A stretch of 15,149 bases of DNA from Candidatus Limnocylindrales bacterium (GTDB taxonomy: Bacteria; Chloroflexota; Limnocylindria; Limnocylindrales; CSP1-4): NCBI GenBank assembly GCA_030647575.1, contig JAUSJS010000035.1, positions 1 to 15,149 on the forward strand. The letters run 5' to 3'. Of this stretch, positions 1-6,740 are shown one piece after another. The notes below the pieces were generated by a model. The model did no database searches, had not been told where the DNA came from, and saw only the letters and a list, made by a program, of their open reading frames with translations. How positions within the stretch are numbered: the stretch's first letter is position 1; every line of letters begins with the position of its first letter. Both the position numbers and the translations under genes were made by a program.

Positions 1-325
1 CGGCGCGCAGGATCTCGGCGGCGAGCCGCCCGACCATCCTCCGGGTCAGGTCTTCCGGCCCGACGATCGTCGGCGCGAGATGGACGGCGTCGAGCCCGTA
101 ACTGCGCCGGAGCGCATCGCCGGCCGGGCTCTCGACGGCCGTCGAGTCGATGATCCGGATCTCGACGATTCCCTCGGCCCTCGCGCGCTTGAGAAGCCGC
201 GATACCTGCGGCCGGGTGACGCCGAGCAGCTCGGCGATCGAGTTCTGGGTCTCGCCCAACTCGTAGTAGAGGCGGCTGGCTCGAACCATCGTCTCGAAAT
301 CGCTCGAGGCCCGATCCGCGCGCAC
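1..325 (-). CDS. SorC-family transcriptional regulator (5' part, runs off the left edge)
   Basis: The minus strand reads as an N-terminal DNA-binding domain of the SorC/DeoR type: ASRLYYELGETQ, then a helix-turn-helix NSIAELLGVTRPQVSRLLKR, then ARAEGIVEIRI, which leads into the sugar-binding domain. SorC regulators are cytoplasmic and usually respond to phosphorylated sugars; the effector domain is outside the window, so the ligand and targets cannot be named. The start is uncertain. GTG at 325 leaves about 12 residues before the first helix. GTG at 352 and ATG at 289 are in frame, and none has a strong Shine-Dalgarno. The ATG would cut into the first helix, so I prefer 325. The gene lies downstream of the DUF4331 gene in the same orientation, but a terminator and a separate promoter lie between them, so it is probably its own unit. 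The family call is firm; the start is not. Confidence 0.8.
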   Translation of the reverse strand, partial: MRADRASSDFETMVRASRLYYELGETQNSIAELLGVTRPQVSRLLKRARAEGIVEIRIIDSTAVESPAGDALRRSYGLDAVHLAPTIVGPEDLTRRMVGRLAAEILRA

Positions 326-361
326 GTTTGTACTTAACAGATGTGCATCCACGGTCCGGCC

Positions 362-390
362 ATGATCTCGGCCGGCGATCAGGCTGTCAA
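362..390 (-). promoter_or_regulatory. Predicted sigma-70-like promoter of the SorC regulator gene
   Basis: On the minus strand a perfect -35 box TTGACA (390-385) is followed by a 17-bp spacer and GATCAT (367-362), which matches four of six positions of TATAAT. Transcription would start near 355, about 30 nt before the GTG at 325. The promoter sits right after the terminator hairpin of the upstream DUF4331 gene, as expected for a separate unit. An AT-rich stretch (326-340, TTGTACTTAACA), unusual against the GC-rich background, follows it and could hold an operator. Confidence 0.5.
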
Positions 391-427
391 GCAGCAAGAG
401 GCCCGGACCGCACTGGCGGTCCGGGCC
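391..427 (-). terminator. Intrinsic terminator after the first DUF4331 gene
   Basis: There is a perfect 12-bp inverted repeat, GGCCCGGACCGC (400-411) and GCGGTCCGGGCC (416-427), with a 4-nt loop. In the minus-strand direction the stem is followed by TCTTGCTGCTTG, a broken U-tract. It lies 25 bp beyond the stop codon of the DUF4331 gene ending at 453 and before the SorC promoter. The stem is strong; the U-tract is imperfect. Confidence 0.75.
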
Positions 428-452
428 GGCAAGGATCGCGACGGAGCCGCGA

Positions 453-1961
453 TCAGGGCATCGGGTTCAACCCGTGCTGATGAATGTGCTCGTAGCCCGT
501 GTGCGGGGTACCCGCGTACGGGAACGCGGCCAGGAACGGCATATCGTTCGCGTCGACGCCGTCGCCGATAAGGTTGTTCGGGGAACGGTTCGGCACGCCG
601 AGGACCGCGTTGAGCGTCGGGCCATAGCCCTCCACCACCGCGCGAAGCTCGATGTCCGTCACGTCGTCGAGCAGCCGGCGGCCGTTCGGGAACCCGCACA
701 GGTCGCCCTCGAGGGCTCCGAGCCGGCTCGGCGTGCCGCCATCCGGGGAACCGAACACGCAGGCACCGGCCGCGTTTGGCTTGATCCCGGTGTTGACCCG
801 AACCATGTCGGCCTGGGTATTGCCGGTCCGTGTGAACTGGAGTCCGCCCGGCACGATCTCCGAGGACGGGATGTTGAGCCCGGTCAGGAGGACCGCGACG
901 AGATCCGCGCGGCCTGAGGTCGCCGGAGTGTCGAGGGCGTCGTACAGAACGTTGGCAACCGCGGCCAGCTCAGGTGCGAGGTAGTACTTGGCGAACTGGG
1001 AGTCGCCGGCCGGGGTCTGGCTGTTCCAGTAGTCCTTGGCCACGCGCGGGATGATCACCTCGTTGATGAGGGGATTGCCCAGCCGCGAAACCTGCACCCA
1101 CTTTCCGGAGGCTTGGACGGTGCCGTCGCCATTCAGGGTGAGATGCTTCTGGCGGCTGGCCGCGGCCCACACGCCGAGGACGGCATCGGGGTCGTTCGGG
1201 CCGGACGGCAGGGCATGATCCTTGGTTAGTTGCTCGAGCGGGATCTGGAGGGCGATCGAGTTGGTGTTGAAGCCCCCGACGCCGTCGACGCCGGCCTCGT
1301 CCGGGAGCGAGATGGCATGGAGCGTGTTGAACGGTCGTAGACCGGCCAGGTCGAAGATCGAGCCGAGGTCAACGAAGAACGCGTCATCACGCTGGCCAGC
1401 GAAGACCTTGGTCCCATCTGGGAGCGTGTTCACCGCGACTGCGGCCAGGGCTGCATAGTCGGGCGTCGACCGCGGTCCGATGTTGGCCGGCGGAGTCGGA
1501 AGGTCGCTCCCGATGCGCGTCCCGTTTCGCTCGACGTTGTAGGTCTGTGGAGCCAGCCAGTTCTCGTCGGTCAGGCTGGTGATCGGGCCATCGTTGTAGA
1601 GGAAGGTCGGGATGCCGGCGAAATTCGTCGCCTTTGGCTGGGAGCTGAACCGAAAGTCGTAGCTCGCGTCCGGCCTGGCATCGCCGTTGTTGTCGATGTG
1701 GATTTCGTAGCGGACGGTGTCGTCGAACGGGAAGAAGTTCGGGCCGCCCGCCGGCTCCTGCAGCGGGATGTAGTTGGCGATGATCGTCAGGCTGTCGGGA
1801 TCGTCCGGGCTGACGAACGCATACAGGTCGGTGTTGTCGGCGTTGGGATCGCCGCTGATGAGCGGCGCCTCCCGGTGGCTGGAGGCGAAAACGCCGGAGA
1901 CCGACGTCGCTGCGATGAGGATGGCGCCGGCGAGGCCGGCCGATTTGACACGTGTGGACAC
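453..1961 (-). CDS. Exported DUF4331-family protein, copy 1
   Basis: This 502-residue protein matches the DUF4331 family, whose function is unknown. A Sec signal peptide (residues 1-26, hydrophobic core AGLAGAILIAATSVSGVFA) precedes the mature start SSHREAPLISGDP, the HREAP hallmark. Next come ADNTDLYAFVSPDDPDS, QEPAGGPNF and the acidic IHIDNNGDARPD, which resembles a calcium-binding loop. The C-terminus ends in a His cluster, GYEHIHQHGLNPMP. I chose GTG at 1961 because GAGGAG lies 7 nt upstream and because it aligns with the MSTR start of the neighbouring paralogue; a longer reading from 2042 would bury the signal peptide. Over the first 79 mature residues it shares 70 identities with copy 2, so the two arose by tandem duplication. 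It is probably periplasmic or extracellular. Family assignment is confident, role unknown. Confidence 0.88.
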   Translation of the reverse strand: MSTRVKSAGLAGAILIAATSVSGVFASSHREAPLISGDPNADNTDLYAFVSPDDPDSLTIIANYIPLQEPAGGPNFFPFDDTVRYEIHIDNNGDARPDASYDFRFSSQPKATNFAGIPTFLYNDGPITSLTDENWLAPQTYNVERNGTRIGSDLPTPPANIGPRSTPDYAALAAVAVNTLPDGTKVFAGQRDDAFFVDLGSIFDLAGLRPFNTLHAISLPDEAGVDGVGGFNTNSIALQIPLEQLTKDHALPSGPNDPDAVLGVWAAASRQKHLTLNGDGTVQASGKWVQVSRLGNPLINEVIIPRVAKDYWNSQTPAGDSQFAKYYLAPELAAVANVLYDALDTPATSGRADLVAVLLTGLNIPSSEIVPGGLQFTRTGNTQADMVRVNTGIKPNAAGACVFGSPDGGTPSRLGALEGDLCGFPNGRRLLDDVTDIELRAVVEGYGPTLNAVLGVPNRSPNNLIGDGVDANDMPFLAAFPYAGTPHTGYEHIHQHGLNPMP

Positions 1962-1974
1962 AGATGGGCTCCTC
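1962..1974 (-). promoter_or_regulatory. Strong Shine-Dalgarno that fixes a GTG start
   Basis: On the minus strand GAGGAG (1974-1969) lies 7 nt before GTG TCC ACA CGT (start at 1961). Copy 2 has GGGAGA (3729-3724) 7 nt before ATG TCC ACA CGT. The conserved codons after the start and the equal spacing show that both genes start at this point, one with GTG and one with ATG. Confidence 0.8.
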
Positions 1975-2155
1975 GAGATCTGCTGGGCGAGCCAACCTCC
2001 GGCTCGCGTTGGGGGATGTCGGCGCTCGTGGGTCGCGACCACCAGGACCGATCACCACTAGATTCGCTCGGCAGCGCGAAACGGATGACCGGTCCAGGCG
2101 CGAATCTTCCGGGCGCGCCCCGCCGATCGCGGGCGGCGGGTGGCCTCCGAATCGA

Positions 2156-2183
2156 AACAGCCCGGGCAGGTGCCCGGGCTGTT
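2156..2183 (-). terminator. Terminator hairpin after the second DUF4331 gene
   Basis: AACAGCCCGGGCA (2156-2168) and TGCCCGGGCTGTT (2171-2183) form a perfect 13-bp inverted repeat around a 2-nt centre, so the real loop is slightly larger. On the minus strand the stem runs into TTTCGATT, a short interrupted U-tract. It begins 21 bp beyond the stop of copy 2 (2205). It separates the two paralogues into different transcripts, at least partly. Confidence 0.75.
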
Positions 2184-2204
2184 CTCGTCGCCGTGGGCGA
2201 CGGT

Positions 2205-3716
2205 TCAAGGCATGGGGTTCGGGCCAGCCTTGTGGTGGGTGTGCTCGTAGCCGGCATGCGGCGTCGGCGCATACGGGAAGGCCGACAGGAACGGCATGTC
2301 GTTGTCGTCGACTCCGTCGCCGAGCAGGTTGTTCGGGGTTCGGTTGGGCACGCCGAGGACGGCGTTGAGGGTCGGGCCGTAGCCCTCCACCAGGGCTCGA
2401 AGCTCGATGTCGGTGACGTCGTCGAGCAAACGACGGCCGTTCGGGAAGCCGCACAGGTCGCCATCGATGGCGCCCAGCCGGCTCGGCGTGCCGCCGCCAG
2501 TCACCCCGAAGACGCATGCCCCGGCGGAGTTCGGCTTGATCCCGGTGTTGACCCGAAGCAGGTCGGCCTTGGTCGCGCCGGTGAACGTGAACTGGAGGCC
2601 GGTCGGGACGGTTTCGCTCATCGGGATATCGATCCCGGTCAGCAGGACCGCGACCAGATCGGCACGGTTTGCGGTCGCCGGAGTGTCGAGCGCGTCGTAC
2701 AGCACGTTGGCGACAGCGGTGATCTCAGGAGCCAGGTAGTACTTGGCGAACTGCGCGTCAGCGTACGGCGGCTGCGCGTTCCAGGCGTCCTTCTTGTTGC
2801 GCGGGATGATCACCTCGTTGATCAGCGGGTTGCCGAGGCGCGAAACCTGCTGCCACGGGCCCGACGTGCTAACCGTGCCATCGGCGTTGAACATCCGGAT
2901 CTTCTGGCGACTCGAGGCGGCCCAGATGCCGAGCACGGCGTCAGGATCGTTCGCGTCGGTCGGCGCCTTGCCGTCCTTGGTCAGGAGCTGGAGCGGGACG
3001 CGGATGGCGATCGCGTTGGTGTTGAAGCCGCCGACCCCATCGACGCCGGCAGCGGCCGGGAGCGGGATGGCGTGGAGGCCGTTGAACGGGCGCAGTCCGG
3101 CCAGATCGAAGATCGAGCCGAGGTCCACAAAGAACGGATCGTCGCGCTGGCCCGCGAACAGCTTGGTGCCGTTGGCGAGCGTCTTGACGGCACCGGCCGC
3201 GGTAGTCGCGTAGTCCGGCGTCGAGCGTGGCCCGATGTTGGCCGGCGGGGTACGGACGCTGCTCGCGATGATGACGCCGTTCCGGTAGGCGCTGTAGGTC
3301 TGCTTCGCGAGCCAGTTCGCGTCGGTGACACTGGTGATCGGCCCATCGTTGTAGAGGAAGGTCGGGATGCCCGCGAAGTTCGCCGTCTTCGCCTTGGTCT
3401 TGAAGCGGAAGTCGTAGCGGATGTCCGTCTTGGCATCGCCGTTGTTGTCGATGTGGATCTCGTAGCGGACCGTCGGATCGAACGGGAAGTAATTTGGGCC
3501 GCCGGCCGGCTCCTGGAGGGGCACGTAGTTGGCGATGATTGTCAGGCTGTTCGGATCGTCAGGGCTGACGAACGCGTAGAGATCCGTGTTGTCGGCGCTG
3601 GGATCGCCGCTGATCAGCGGCGCCTCGCGGTGACTGGAGGCGAAGACGCCGGTGATCGACATCGTCGCGATGACGACCGCGCCGATGATGGCGGCCGCCC
3701 TGGAACGTGTGGACAT
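2205..3716 (-). CDS. Exported DUF4331-family protein, copy 2
   Basis: This 503-residue protein is a close paralogue of the copy downstream. It has a signal peptide (AAAIIGAVVIATMSITGVFA, cleavage predicted before SSHREAP), the HREAP start, ADNTDLYAFVSPDDPNS, QEPAGGPNYFPF, and IHIDNNGDAKTD. The C-terminus PTPHAGYEHTHHKAGPNPMP is His-rich like that of copy 1. Conserved blocks run the full length, including SRLGNPLINEVIIPR, GRRLLDDVTDIELRA and GYGPTLNAVLGVPNR. ATG at 3716 is preceded by GGGAGA at 7 nt and begins MSTR; the upstream in-frame start at 3782 would delay the signal peptide and is rejected. The TPR lipoprotein gene lies 164 bp upstream in the same orientation. The protein is exported; its biochemical role is unknown for the family. 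Confidence 0.88.
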   Translation of the reverse strand: MSTRSRAAAIIGAVVIATMSITGVFASSHREAPLISGDPSADNTDLYAFVSPDDPNSLTIIANYVPLQEPAGGPNYFPFDPTVRYEIHIDNNGDAKTDIRYDFRFKTKAKTANFAGIPTFLYNDGPITSVTDANWLAKQTYSAYRNGVIIASSVRTPPANIGPRSTPDYATTAAGAVKTLANGTKLFAGQRDDPFFVDLGSIFDLAGLRPFNGLHAIPLPAAAGVDGVGGFNTNAIAIRVPLQLLTKDGKAPTDANDPDAVLGIWAASSRQKIRMFNADGTVSTSGPWQQVSRLGNPLINEVIIPRNKKDAWNAQPPYADAQFAKYYLAPEITAVANVLYDALDTPATANRADLVAVLLTGIDIPMSETVPTGLQFTFTGATKADLLRVNTGIKPNSAGACVFGVTGGGTPSRLGAIDGDLCGFPNGRRLLDDVTDIELRALVEGYGPTLNAVLGVPNRTPNNLLGDGVDDNDMPFLSAFPYAPTPHAGYEHTHHKAGPNPMP

Positions 3717-3880
3717 GGAGTTCTCTCCCGGTACTCGTGCTGACCGAGGCCCCTCGTCCCTCTCCGGGCCCCGTGTTGACATGTCCAGCTGGGCGCGTCG
3801 CGACCAACGCCCGATCGCTGTCGCCGGTAGTTCGCGCCGAACCGCCGCTTGGATGAATGGCGGTCCGAGAACGTCGCGGG

Positions 3881-5242
3881 TTAGTCCGGCAGCGTCGCCA
3901 GGAGGCGGCGTGCCTCGCGTGCTCCGGTGGCCGAAAAGCCGGGGTCCGTCTGCAGGGCGAGCTCGAGGTCGCGGCGCGCCGCCGAGGCCTCCCCGAGTGC
4001 CGCCTCGACGGCACCGGCGTGGTATCGCAGCAACGGGTCCCGAGATCCCAGGCGGAGCGCCTCATCGACGTATGGCGTCGCCTCGGCGTCTCGCCCCAGT
4101 CGATGGAGGGCCCAGGCTAGGGCGTCCGCGGCGCGAACGGTAGGTGCCGCGTCGCGGGCCGCCTGGGCAAGGCTCAGGGCTCGACCCGGGTCGCCGTGAT
4201 CCGCTTCGAACAGGGCGAGATCCAGGTCCACGACGACTCCACTGGCCTCGAAGAGCTGGATCTCCGCCCTGGCCAGGGCGAAGCTGCGGCGCGCGTCCTC
4301 GGCCCGGCCGGCCGCGTCCTGCGTGTCACCGAGTGCGATCACGTACTCGGGCAGCGGCACGATCTCCGACGCGCGCTCGAGGAACTCGATCGCCTCGTCG
4401 AGCTTTCCTGCCCCGACGGCCAATCGAGCCTGGCCGGCCAGCGACGGGGCGTGCGCGGGCACCAGATCGAGCGCGGCGCGGTACGCGTCGGAGGCGCTCG
4501 CCGGTTCGCCCGAGTAAACGAGCAGGTTTCCGAGGAGAGCCTGGACGTACGCCGTGTTCTCCGGCGCGAGACCAGGCGATTCCGCGGCCAGGCGCATGGC
4601 ACTCAGCGCGATGTCCAGCTTGCCGCGCAGCTCGGCGAGGTACGAGACGCGGGCGAGCGTGGACAGGTCGGTGCTCAGGGCGAACATTTCGGCGGCCTCG
4701 GCGTCGGCCTCGTCGTAGCGCCCGAGCTCGACCAGGGCGTCCACGATCACCGCCCGCGCCGCGGCCAGGGTCGGCGACAGCTCGGCGGCCTGCCGGCCCG
4801 ACTCGAGGGCGTCGGCGAACTCGTGCTTGCCGAGTTGCAGGCCGCCGATGCCGACCAGCACCAGGGCGTCATCGGGCGCGAGCATCCTAGCGGCCTCGAA
4901 CGCCGCGGCCGCCGGCTCGTAGAGCGAGGGATCGGCGGTCTCGCGGACCCGCTGCAGAAGAGCGAAGCCGAGGTCGCGCTGCGAGTCGGCGTCGTCCGGA
5001 TTCGCGGCGACGGCCGCCAGCAGTCGTTCGATCTCAGTCTGAGTGGGCGAGGTTGGCGCTGGGGAGCCGGACGGAGGCGATGGGGCCGGCGTGACGCCGG
5101 AACCAGGTGGCGGTGACGTCGCCGCCGCGCTCGAGGCGGGAGCGGCACTGGGGGTTACGTTCGACGCGCAGCCCGCGACGAGCATGGCGCCGATGAGCAC
5201 GGCGGCGGGCAGCAGGCCTCGGCGGGTGTCGGGGGACGGCAT
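3881..5242 (-). CDS. TPR-repeat lipoprotein
   Basis: This 453-residue protein has a lipoprotein signal peptide ending in the lipobox LVAGC, with the lipidated cysteine at residue 25. A disordered Ser/Pro/Ala/Thr linker (about 27-68) follows, then a helical array of tetratricopeptide repeats to the C-terminus (examples: SQRDLGFALLQRV, ADALESGRQAAELSP, ASDAYRAALDLVPAHAPSL, ARRDLELALQTDPGF). It is expected on the outer face of the membrane as a protein-binding scaffold. Two starts are in frame: GTG at 5245 and ATG at 5242. The AGGA 5 nt before the ATG favours 5242. The gene begins 63 bp after the oxidase gene ends and precedes both DUF4331 genes in the same orientation. That suggests, but does not prove, that it works with those exported proteins. 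TPR and lipoprotein features are clear; the partner is inferred. Confidence 0.85.
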   Translation of the reverse strand: MPSPDTRRGLLPAAVLIGAMLVAGCASNVTPSAAPASSAAATSPPPGSGVTPAPSPPSGSPAPTSPTQTEIERLLAAVAANPDDADSQRDLGFALLQRVRETADPSLYEPAAAAFEAARMLAPDDALVLVGIGGLQLGKHEFADALESGRQAAELSPTLAAARAVIVDALVELGRYDEADAEAAEMFALSTDLSTLARVSYLAELRGKLDIALSAMRLAAESPGLAPENTAYVQALLGNLLVYSGEPASASDAYRAALDLVPAHAPSLAGQARLAVGAGKLDEAIEFLERASEIVPLPEYVIALGDTQDAAGRAEDARRSFALARAEIQLFEASGVVVDLDLALFEADHGDPGRALSLAQAARDAAPTVRAADALAWALHRLGRDAEATPYVDEALRLGSRDPLLRYHAGAVEAALGEASAARRDLELALQTDPGFSATGAREARRLLATLPD

Positions 5243-5305
5243 CACGATCCTGTATTCGTGGACCCGGGCCTAGCGGATGACGGGCGGGCGTGCCTCAGCC
5301 GGCGC

Positions 5306-6706
5306 TCAGATGACGCGACCCGGGTTGAGGATGCCGAGCGGGTCGAGCGCCGCCTTGATCGCACGCATGAAGCGGACTGCGTCCGGGCCTCGCTGGATCT
5401 CGAGCCATTCGCGCCGGGCGACGCCGATGCCGTGTTCGCCGGTGACCGTGCCGCCGAGGTCGAGGGCCGCGCGGTAGAGGTCGGCCTGGACGAGCTTGGT
5501 CACGGCCTCGGCCCGTGGGTCGCCGCGATCGAAGACAAGATCTGGATGCAGGTTGCCGTCCCCGGCGTGCCCGAAGGTCCCGATCCGCACCTCGTGTTTG
5601 GCAGCGATCCGCTCGATGGCGCGGAGCATGTCCGGGACCCGGGCGCGCGGGACGCCGATGTCCTCCATCCGGACCTCACCGAGCCGTTCCAGCGCGTAGT
5701 GGGCGGCGCGGCGTGCCTGGCGCAGCCAGTCGGCTTCCTGCTCGTTGGCCGCGCGGATCACATCGGTCGCTCCGGCGGCCCGGCAGGCGACCTCGGCCCG
5801 CTCGAGCTCGTCGGCTGCGGCACCCGCCGGCATGTCGGACTCGAGCATCAGCATGGCCGCCGCCGTCCGATCGAGACCGAGCTGGTGCATGTCGTCGACG
5901 GCACCGATGGTGAAGCGGTCCATCAACTCGAGCGTCACCGGCGACAGGCCCGCGGCGGCGATCCCCGCCACCGCGGCACCCGCGCTCTCGAGGGTCGGAA
6001 AGAAGACAAGCATCGTCGAGCGCGGCGGCGGAGCCGGGCGGAGTCGCACGGTTGCCTCGGTGATGAGCCCGAGGGTGCCCTGACTGCCGACGATCAGGTG
6101 GGTCAGCGAGTAGCCGGCCACGTCCTTGACGTTCTTGCCGCCGGTCCGGATCACCGTGCCGTCGGCCATCACGACCTCGAGCGAGAGCACGGAATCGCGG
6201 GTCTGGCCGTACTTCACGCAGCACAGGCCACCGGCGTTGGTCCCCAGGTTGCCGCCGATCGTGCAAATCTCGAAGCTGGCCGGGTCAGGCGGGTAGAAGA
6301 GACCCACCTCGGCGACGGCCGCCTTCAGCCGTGCGTTGATGACGCCCGGCTGGACGACGGCGACCAGGTTCTCGCGATCGATCTCGAGGATCCGGTCCAT
6401 CGCGGTAAAGGCGATGGTCAGGCCACCTTCGATGCCGGCAGAACCACCCGAGAGTCCGCTGCCTGCACCGCGCGGCACGACCGGGACGCGCAGTCCGCCC
6501 GCGATCCGAACCAGCTCGGCGACCTGGGCGGTCGTGGTCGGCAGGGCGACGGCAGCGGGCAGACCGGTGTGGAGATAGGCCGTCTCGTCGGACCGATGGC
6601 TCTCCCGATCGACCGGATCGGTGAGGAGCCGGAGCTCCGGAAGGCGCGCCCGGATGGCGTCGATCAGCGGGCCTGTGCCGACGGTTGGCTCGGTCGGGCC
6701 GGTCAT
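5306..6706 (-). CDS. GlcD-like FAD-linked oxidase (glycolate/D-lactate dehydrogenase family)
   Basis: This 466-residue protein is a full-length flavoprotein of the VAO/PCMH type. The FAD-binding part shows PRGAGSGLSGGS (79-90), GGNLGTNAGG (151-160), YGQTRDSVLSLEVVMADG and GSQGTLGLITEA (208-218). The substrate domain ends with GHAGDGNLHP (379-388), GGTVTGEHGIG (418-428) and the usual LGILNPGRV tail. The His residues of GHxxDGNxH and the GEHG motif are those that bind the catalytic metal in this family. Members oxidise 2-hydroxy acids such as glycolate, D-lactate or D-2-hydroxyglutarate; the exact substrate cannot be read from sequence. No GlcE/GlcF iron-sulfur partner lies in the window. ATG at 6706 fits a -10 box 7 nt upstream; a longer reading from 6799 would run through the divergent peptidase start. 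No truncation seen. Confidence 0.9.
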   Translation of the reverse strand: MTGPTEPTVGTGPLIDAIRARLPELRLLTDPVDRESHRSDETAYLHTGLPAAVALPTTTAQVAELVRIAGGLRVPVVPRGAGSGLSGGSAGIEGGLTIAFTAMDRILEIDRENLVAVVQPGVINARLKAAVAEVGLFYPPDPASFEICTIGGNLGTNAGGLCCVKYGQTRDSVLSLEVVMADGTVIRTGGKNVKDVAGYSLTHLIVGSQGTLGLITEATVRLRPAPPPRSTMLVFFPTLESAGAAVAGIAAAGLSPVTLELMDRFTIGAVDDMHQLGLDRTAAAMLMLESDMPAGAAADELERAEVACRAAGATDVIRAANEQEADWLRQARRAAHYALERLGEVRMEDIGVPRARVPDMLRAIERIAAKHEVRIGTFGHAGDGNLHPDLVFDRGDPRAEAVTKLVQADLYRAALDLGGTVTGEHGIGVARREWLEIQRGPDAVRFMRAIKAALDPLGILNPGRVI

Positions 6707-6719
6707 GCTCGAGAGTCTA
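6707..6719 (-). promoter_or_regulatory. Predicted -10 box placing the oxidase transcript start on its ATG
   Basis: On the minus strand TAGACT (6719-6714) is followed by exactly 7 nt and then the ATG at 6706. The predicted transcription start therefore falls on the first base of the start codon, which suggests a leaderless mRNA. No convincing Shine-Dalgarno precedes the ATG and no clear -35 box is visible. Confidence 0.5.
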
Positions 6720-6727
6720 CGCGGCGC

Positions 6728-6740
6728 TAGGATGACCGTG
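6728..6740 (+). promoter_or_regulatory. Predicted -10 box placing the peptidase transcript start on its ATG
   Basis: TAGGAT (6728-6733) is followed by 7 nt and the ATG at 6741, mirroring the divergent oxidase gene. The embedded AGGA (6729-6732), 8 nt before the ATG, could instead be a Shine-Dalgarno, so the signal is ambiguous. The two genes are only 34 bp apart, too little for two conventional promoters with leaders. Confidence 0.45.

Noticed and set aside
1698..3743. A 681-codon open frame on the plus strand across both DUF4331 genes
   Set aside because: It is antisense to two genes with clear signal peptides, Shine-Dalgarno sites and conserved motifs. Its translation is rich in Arg, Val, Asp and Gly without motifs, as expected for the reverse frame of GC-rich coding DNA.
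3845..3869. Hairpin ACCGCC / GGCGGT after the TPR lipoprotein gene
   Set aside because: The stem is only 6 bp with a 12-nt loop and no U-tract, so I do not call it a terminator; transcription may read into the DUF4331 genes.
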